DNA from: Alphaproteobacteria bacterium
GTDB taxonomy: Bacteria; Pseudomonadota; Alphaproteobacteria; SMXP01
Assembly (NCBI GenBank): GCA_004356335.1
Contig: SMXP01000034.1
Location: 1 to 10,050, forward strand
DNA length: 10,050 bases
Direction: 5' to 3'
This document shows, piece after piece, positions 7,550 through 10,050 of the stretch (the first letter of the stretch is position 1; the number at the start of each line of letters is the position of its first letter). Below the pieces are notes generated by a model. The model had not been told where the DNA came from and searched no databases. It saw only the letters and a program-made list of their open reading frames with translations. The position numbers were made by a program, and so were the translations under genes.

Positions 7550-7598
7550 ACTGCAACTGGATGAAAAAGGTCTTGGCATCACTTGAAGGATAGATGTG

Positions 7599-7955
7599 AT
7601 GAAATCTGTTTTAAGAAACGCGTTGAAAATTTGGATAATTGTTTGTGTGGGATCGTTTTTACTACCCGCTGCCCACAGCTTCGCTCAGAATATGATCATC
7701 GAACAGGGCAAGGCGGACGGTCTCATTGGCGAAGCGGTCGATGGCTATATCGGCTTTCGGATGGATGTGCCTGACGGGCTGCGGCGCGAAGTCAGCAAGA
7801 CCAACCTTGAACGCAAAGCCGCTTATACGGAGCTCGCCGAACAAAATCAGGTCAGCATAGAGGTGGCCGCCGCCCTGACCGCCGAAAAACTGATCGCGCG
7901 GGCCAGCGAAAACCATTGGGTGCGCGATGCCGACGGCCATTGGGGCCAAAGGTAA
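7599..7955 (+). CDS. ydbL: YdbL-family (DUF1318) periplasmic protein
   Basis: A 118-residue secreted protein of the YdbL/DUF1318 family. A Sec signal peptide covers about residues 1-29 (basic start, hydrophobic core, SFA before Q30), leaving about 89 residues. The body has the family pattern: GKADGLIGEAVDGYIGF, then NLERKAAYTELAEQN, then EKLIARA and a final GHWGQR where E. coli has GKWVRK. In E. coli YdbL modulates the YdbH-YnbE interaction; the same is inferred here. A GTG at 7596 directly precedes the ATG, but GAAGGA (7585-7590) is eight bases from the ATG and only five from the GTG, so I choose ATG 7599. The last codons and the stop lie in the first unit of a 22-bp tandem duplication (7933-7976). 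It is the last gene of the operon, followed by a repeat with a strong hairpin. Confidence 0.92.
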   Translation: MKSVLRNALKIWIIVCVGSFLLPAAHSFAQNMIIEQGKADGLIGEAVDGYIGFRMDVPDGLRREVSKTNLERKAAYTELAEQNQVSIEVAAALTAEKLIARASENHWVRDADGHWGQR

Positions 7956-7976
7956 CGGCCATTGGAGCCAAAGGTA
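7933..7976 (+). repeat. 22-bp tandem duplication across the ydbL stop codon
   Basis: Bases 7933-7954 and 7955-7976 are head-to-tail copies differing at one position (GG versus GA in the middle). The first copy encodes the end of YdbL; its reading frame hits TAA at 7953-7955, so the second copy is untranslated. A unit not divisible by three means that reading through the stop would shift frame. It looks like a recent slippage or repair duplication at a gene end. Confidence 0.9.
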
Positions 7977-7982
7977 ACGTCG

Positions 7983-8072
7983 TCTAGATTTGTTATGGGT
8001 CGCGCCTTCGAACCCAAAAAACCGCGCACACCCCGGCCTTCGCCGGGGCATGCTTTTTGTGAATGCGCTCTA
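7983..8072. repeat. 90-bp intergenic repeat, copy A (convergent ydbL/cysQ)
   Basis: About 95% identical to 8980-9068 (three substitutions and one A fewer in a homopolymer). It starts with TCTAGA and ends in GCTCTA, and contains a perfect GC-rich hairpin at 8031-8048. It fills the gap between the convergent ydbL and cysQ, and its last three bases form the TAG stop of cysQ on the minus strand. It occurs twice in 1.1 kb with no coding role; the open frames it creates on the minus strand (starting MPRRRPGCARF) are artefacts. Confidence 0.92.
8031..8058. terminator. Candidate bidirectional terminator within repeat copy A
   Basis: The 18 bases 8031-8048 (CCCCGGC, CTTC loop, GCCGGGG) form a perfect 7-bp stem. 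On the plus strand T5 follows at 8054-8058 after five bases. On the minus strand an A6 run upstream (8015-8020) gives T6 ten bases past the stem. Both tracts are further from the stem than in a classic intrinsic terminator, but the position between convergent genes fits a termination role. Confidence 0.5.
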
Positions 8073-8888
8073 AGTCGATTGACCACGGGCAACAAACAGC
8101 GGGTTTTTGAAGCCGGTTTCCGTTTTGCCGTAAAGCAACGGTTCGCCATCCATCTTGGTCACGCTGCCGCCCGCGGCATTCAACACGGCATGGCCGGCCG
8201 CCGTGTCCCATTCCATGGTCGGGCCGAGCCGGGGATAAATATCCGCTTCACCTGTTGCGACCAGGCAGAATTTTAAAGACGATCCGGCGATGACAAATTC
8301 AGTGACGTTGAATTGTTGCAGAAATTTATCGGTCTCAGGGTTGCGGTGTGAGCGGCTGGCGACGGCGATAAGGCCGGCTTGCGGCGGCGGGCGGGTTTGA
8401 ATGTGCCGGGGGGCCGGGGCGCCGGTTTGATCGACGTCACGTGTCGGATCCAAGTTCTGTTCAAAAGCTTGGCCAGGCCCCGCGCCATAGAACAGGCGCT
8501 TCTTGGCCGGCGCATAAACCACACCGATCACAGGAATCCGGTCGACGATCAAGGCGATATTGACTGTAAACTCGCCGTTTCGATGGATGAATTCCTTGGT
8601 GCCGTCCAGCGGATCGACCAGAAAGAAGACATCGTCCACATCGGGAAAGTCCCCTTCACTGGCCGCCTCTTCGGCAATCACGGGTATGTTCGGTGCGAGG
8701 CGCGCAAGTTCTTGTAAAATCACCCGCTCGGCCCGGATATCCGCATCGGTTACCGGAGACCGATCGTCCTTGTGCCTGACTTCAATGTCTTGCTGATAAA
8801 CCGCCATGACTTCGCGCGCCGCCTGATGTGCGATGCGCCTCAAATTTTCGGTCAAAGCCGGATAATCAAGCCCGCCATGTGGTGTCAT
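8070..8888 (-). CDS. cysQ: 3'(2'),5'-bisphosphate nucleotidase CysQ
   Basis: A 272-residue member of the inositol-monophosphatase superfamily, magnesium-dependent and cytoplasmic. CysQ removes the 3'-phosphate of PAP (adenosine 3',5'-bisphosphate), the by-product of PAPS use in sulfate assimilation. Metal-binding motifs are intact: SPVTDAD (45-50 region), E73-E74, DPLDGTKEF (92-100, with D92 and D95) and WDTAAG (227-232, with D228). The DPLDGTKEFI form points to CysQ rather than SuhB-type inositol monophosphatase. The frame is open upstream to 9047, but that part is translated from the repeats at 8939-9068, so I take ATG 8888, which leaves a normal family length. Its ribosome binding site is weak. 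The stop TAG is supplied by repeat copy A. It is convergent with ydbL and downstream of DUF3553 on the same strand, separated by 184 bases of repeat-rich DNA, so probably transcribed separately. No other sulfur gene is visible. Confidence 0.93.
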   Translation of the reverse strand: MTPHGGLDYPALTENLRRIAHQAAREVMAVYQQDIEVRHKDDRSPVTDADIRAERVILQELARLAPNIPVIAEEAASEGDFPDVDDVFFLVDPLDGTKEFIHRNGEFTVNIALIVDRIPVIGVVYAPAKKRLFYGAGPGQAFEQNLDPTRDVDQTGAPAPRHIQTRPPPQAGLIAVASRSHRNPETDKFLQQFNVTEFVIAGSSLKFCLVATGEADIYPRLGPTMEWDTAAGHAVLNAAGGSVTKMDGEPLLYGKTETGFKNPLFVARGQST

Positions 8889-8938
8889 TTTGTTCTTTGC
8901 TCTTATGATTTGGCCGGATTTTTCGTTCGTGACCGCCC

Positions 8939-8985
8939 CTAGACCACGTTCACAATTCATTGAATTCGGGGAACGGGGGTCTAGA
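8939..8985. repeat. Palindromic CTAGACC..GGTCTAG element, full copy
   Basis: CTAGACCACGTTC (8939-8951) is mirrored by GAACGGGGGTCTAG (8971-8984), imperfectly at one or two bases. The centre AATTCATTGAATT is itself a near-palindrome. A second copy begins at 10015 with CTAGACCCCGTTC, which would pair almost perfectly with the right arm here. The element shares its terminal TCTAGA with the following 89-bp repeat, so the two are fused end to end in the leader of cysQ. Confidence 0.85.
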
Positions 8986-9068
8986 TTTGTTATTGGTCGC
9001 GCATTCGAACCCAAAAACCGCGCACACCCCGGCCTTCGCCGGGGCATGCTTTTTGTGAATACGCTCTA
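8980..9068. repeat. 89-bp intergenic repeat, copy B (between DUF3553 gene and cysQ)
   Basis: Second copy of the repeat at 7983-8072, in the same orientation. It begins at the TCTAGA shared with the preceding palindrome and ends CGCTCTA, five bases from the DUF3553 stop codon. It lies downstream of the DUF3553 gene and upstream of cysQ, so it could end DUF3553 transcription. Together with the palindrome it makes a 130-bp mosaic. Confidence 0.92.
9027..9054. terminator. Candidate terminator hairpin within repeat copy B
   Basis: CCCCGGC/GCCGGGG with a CTTC loop at 9027-9044 is identical to the hairpin in copy A. T5 at 9050-9054 lies on the plus side and A5 (T5 on the minus strand) on the other. 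For the minus-strand DUF3553 gene this hairpin is about 30 bases after the stop. Termination is inferred from position and shape only. Confidence 0.45.
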
Positions 9069-9072
9069 TAGA

Positions 9073-9255
9073 TCAGCCCCTGGGATCGGAATCAATCAGA
9101 ATGAGTTCGATGCGTGCCGCGTTAATCACCCGTTTACCTGCATTTTCGAAGTTAACGGTGATTCGATTCCCGACGACGGTCTGCACCTGGCCGATGCCCC
9201 ATTCCTTCTCTATGGGGTGACGAACCAGCGAGCCGGGAGTAAGAAGACCGTTCAT
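9073..9255 (-). CDS. DUF3553 domain protein, small Tudor/CarD-like fold predicted
   Basis: A 60-residue protein that is essentially one DUF3553 domain: PGSLVRHPIEKEWGIGQV, then ITVNFENAGKRVI, then a final hydrophobic strand. The pattern (G-x-VRHP, WG-G-V, V-F-x-x-GKR) resembles the small beta-barrel at the C-terminus of UvrD/PcrA helicases and CarD-type modules that contact RNA polymerase. That similarity is by eye and the function is unknown. The frame stays open upstream to 9387, into chpT, but ATG 9255 gives the normal domain length and has GAGG ten bases upstream; the earlier region lacks family features. No signal peptide or membrane segment. It is divergent from chpT with 92 bases between the starts, which suggests shared control. 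Confidence 0.85.
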   Translation of the reverse strand: MNGLLTPGSLVRHPIEKEWGIGQVQTVVGNRITVNFENAGKRVINAARIELILIDSDPRG

Positions 9256-9347
9256 AGAGTGCAAACCTCGTGATGGTAAAACCGCGGAATCCCAGCCATT
9301 TGGGTTTCCTCGGGATGCGGCCATCAAGCGATAAATGGAGTAGCAGG
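9256..9347. promoter_or_regulatory. Divergent promoter region of the DUF3553 gene and chpT
   Basis: These 92 bases must hold the starts of two divergent transcripts. I see one GANTC site (GAATC, 9287-9291), the target of the CcrM methylase in alphaproteobacteria, inside an imperfect inverted repeat ATCCCA/TGGGTT (9289-9306). There is no TTAA-type CtrA box. No -35/-10 pair is clear. Each element alone could be chance. Confidence 0.4.
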
Positions 9348-9977
9348 ATGTCATCGGAGCTTCAACTCGCCGCCTTACTTTGTTCACGTATCTGCCACGA
9401 CCTGATCAGTCCCATCAGCGCGCTTAATAATGGGCTAGAGGTATTGGAAGAGGACAATGATCCGGAAATGCGCGAGCACGCTTTGTCGCTTTTGTCTTTG
9501 AGCGGCAGACAAGCAAGCATCAAGCTTCAGTTTGCTCGCCTAGCCTACGGTTCATCAAGTGCTGCGGCTGAGGACATCGATCTGACCGATGCTCATGCCA
9601 ATTTGGCCGATCTGCTGGACGGAGGCCGGTTCGAGCTCATTTGGGATGTCCCGGCGCAAACCCTCAAAAATGATTTAGTTAAGATACTGATGAATTTCAT
9701 TGTCATTGCAACCGAAGCAATCCCACGCGGCGGGAAAATCACCGTCACGGTCTCCTCTGAACACGGCAATACCATTATGCGCGTTGCGGCCAAGGGCGAG
9801 GCTGCACAAATTAAAGACGAGACGCGCAAAGCTCTAGAAGGGAAGCTTGACGTAGACGCGCTCGATGCCCGTCTGGTTCAACCCTATTACGCAGGACTAT
9901 TGGTGCGCTCATGCGACGGCCGATTGAGTCTTGATCAGATCGACAATACTGAGGTGGCTCTATGTATCGAGGCGTAA
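9348..9977 (+). CDS. chpT: Histidine phosphotransferase ChpT
   Basis: ChpT is the cytoplasmic dimeric phosphotransferase that passes phosphate from the hybrid kinase CckA to the regulators CtrA and CpdR, controlling the alphaproteobacterial cell cycle. This 209-residue protein has the hallmark helix LAALLCSRICHDLISPISAL with phospho-acceptor H17 (CHDLISP), a second helix of the dimerisation hairpin (about 38-68), and a degenerate ATPase-like domain (about 78-209) lacking the ATP-binding N and G boxes, as in the family. The frame opens at 9270, but ATG 9348 places the family N-terminus directly at the start and has GGAG seven bases upstream (9337-9340). No transmembrane segment. It is divergent from the DUF3553 gene. 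It is followed by 26 bases and then repeat elements, so no downstream operon partner is visible. I know of no other family with this CHDLISP histidine and a degenerate ATPase domain of this size. Confidence 0.95.
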   Translation: MSSELQLAALLCSRICHDLISPISALNNGLEVLEEDNDPEMREHALSLLSLSGRQASIKLQFARLAYGSSSAAAEDIDLTDAHANLADLLDGGRFELIWDVPAQTLKNDLVKILMNFIVIATEAIPRGGKITVTVSSEHGNTIMRVAAKGEAAQIKDETRKALEGKLDVDALDARLVQPYYAGLLVRSCDGRLSLDQIDNTEVALCIEA

Positions 9978-10003
9978 AATCCTGTCCTTGGGCGGCCGTT
10001 GAT

Positions 10004-10020
10004 CTTGGAAATGCTCTAGA
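10004..10020. repeat. Inverted half-copy of the TCTAGAGCATTT element
   Basis: These 17 bases (CTTGGAAATGCTCTAGA) are the exact reverse complement of 3804-3820, one end of the palindromic element upstream of the M23 gene. The opposite arm is not visible to the left, so this is a half element, joined through TCTAGA (10015-10020) to the next palindrome. Confidence 0.8.
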
Positions 10021-10050
10021 CCCCGTTCACAATTCATTGAATCAGGGAAC
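10015..10050. repeat. Palindromic CTAGACC element, copy cut by window end
   Basis: These bases match 8939-8974 except at a few positions (CCCCGTTC for CCACGTTC, AATCAGGGAAC for AATTCGGGGAAC). The right arm is cut at the window edge; the palindrome predicts that GGGGTCTAG or similar follows. It lies just downstream of chpT. Confidence 0.8.

Noticed and set aside
7990..8020. tRNA T-arm-like bases TTCGAACCC in the ~90-bp repeat
   Set aside because: The GGGT/ACCC pairing is present, but there is no acceptor stem, anticodon arm or D-arm around it; both repeat copies behave as intergenic repeats.
8889..9047. CysQ start at 9047
   Set aside because: The added 53 residues are translated from the repeats at 8939-9068. 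ATG 8888 gives the usual CysQ length.
9256..9387. 104-residue version of the DUF3553 protein starting inside chpT
   Set aside because: The extra residues have no family pattern and would overlap the chpT start. The domain begins right after ATG 9255.

Overview
The window is a chromosomal, housekeeping-type segment of an alphaproteobacterium. The strongest taxonomic marker is ChpT, the histidine phosphotransferase of the CckA-ChpT-CtrA cell-cycle phosphorelay, which is confined to Alphaproteobacteria. A DUF3553 protein, moderate GC content and palindromic intergenic repeats of an alphaproteobacterial style agree. I cannot fix the order or genus, and I see no phage, plasmid, transposase, CRISPR or tRNA/rRNA.

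Layout. 1-2073 (+) is the C-terminal four fifths of the disaggregase ClpB, cut by the window edge. 2186-3778 (-) is a membrane-anchored, MepM-like M23 peptidoglycan endopeptidase convergent with clpB. 2074-2189 between them is filled by two related hairpin repeat modules. 3779-4326 is the divergent region between the M23 gene and the next operon. It holds two more repeat elements, a perfect CtrA-type box (TTAA-N7-TTAAC plus TTAACCAT) and a 12-bp palindrome over the next ribosome binding site. 4327-7955 (+) is the ydbH-ynbE-ydbL operon, an AsmA-like inner-membrane/periplasmic protein, a tiny outer-membrane lipoprotein and a periplasmic partner, for phospholipid traffic to the outer membrane. 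8070-8888 (-) is CysQ, 9073-9255 (-) is a 60-residue DUF3553 protein, and 9348-9977 (+) is ChpT, divergent from it.

How it fits together. Most of the genes maintain the envelope (M23 peptidase, YdbH/YnbE/YdbL), proteostasis (ClpB) or cell-cycle control (ChpT). The CtrA box between the M23 gene and ydbH suggests, by inference, that cell-wall remodelling and outer-membrane lipid supply may be under the same regulator that ChpT feeds.

The most unusual part is the intergenic DNA. At least four families of short palindromic elements occupy nearly every gene end. They are butted together at a shared TCTAGA hexamer, supply the TAG stop codons of two genes, and in one family keep hairpin stems through compensatory base changes. 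The end of ydbL also carries a fresh 22-bp tandem duplication that places a second copy just past the stop codon. I found no convincing new defence, mobile or biosynthetic system.
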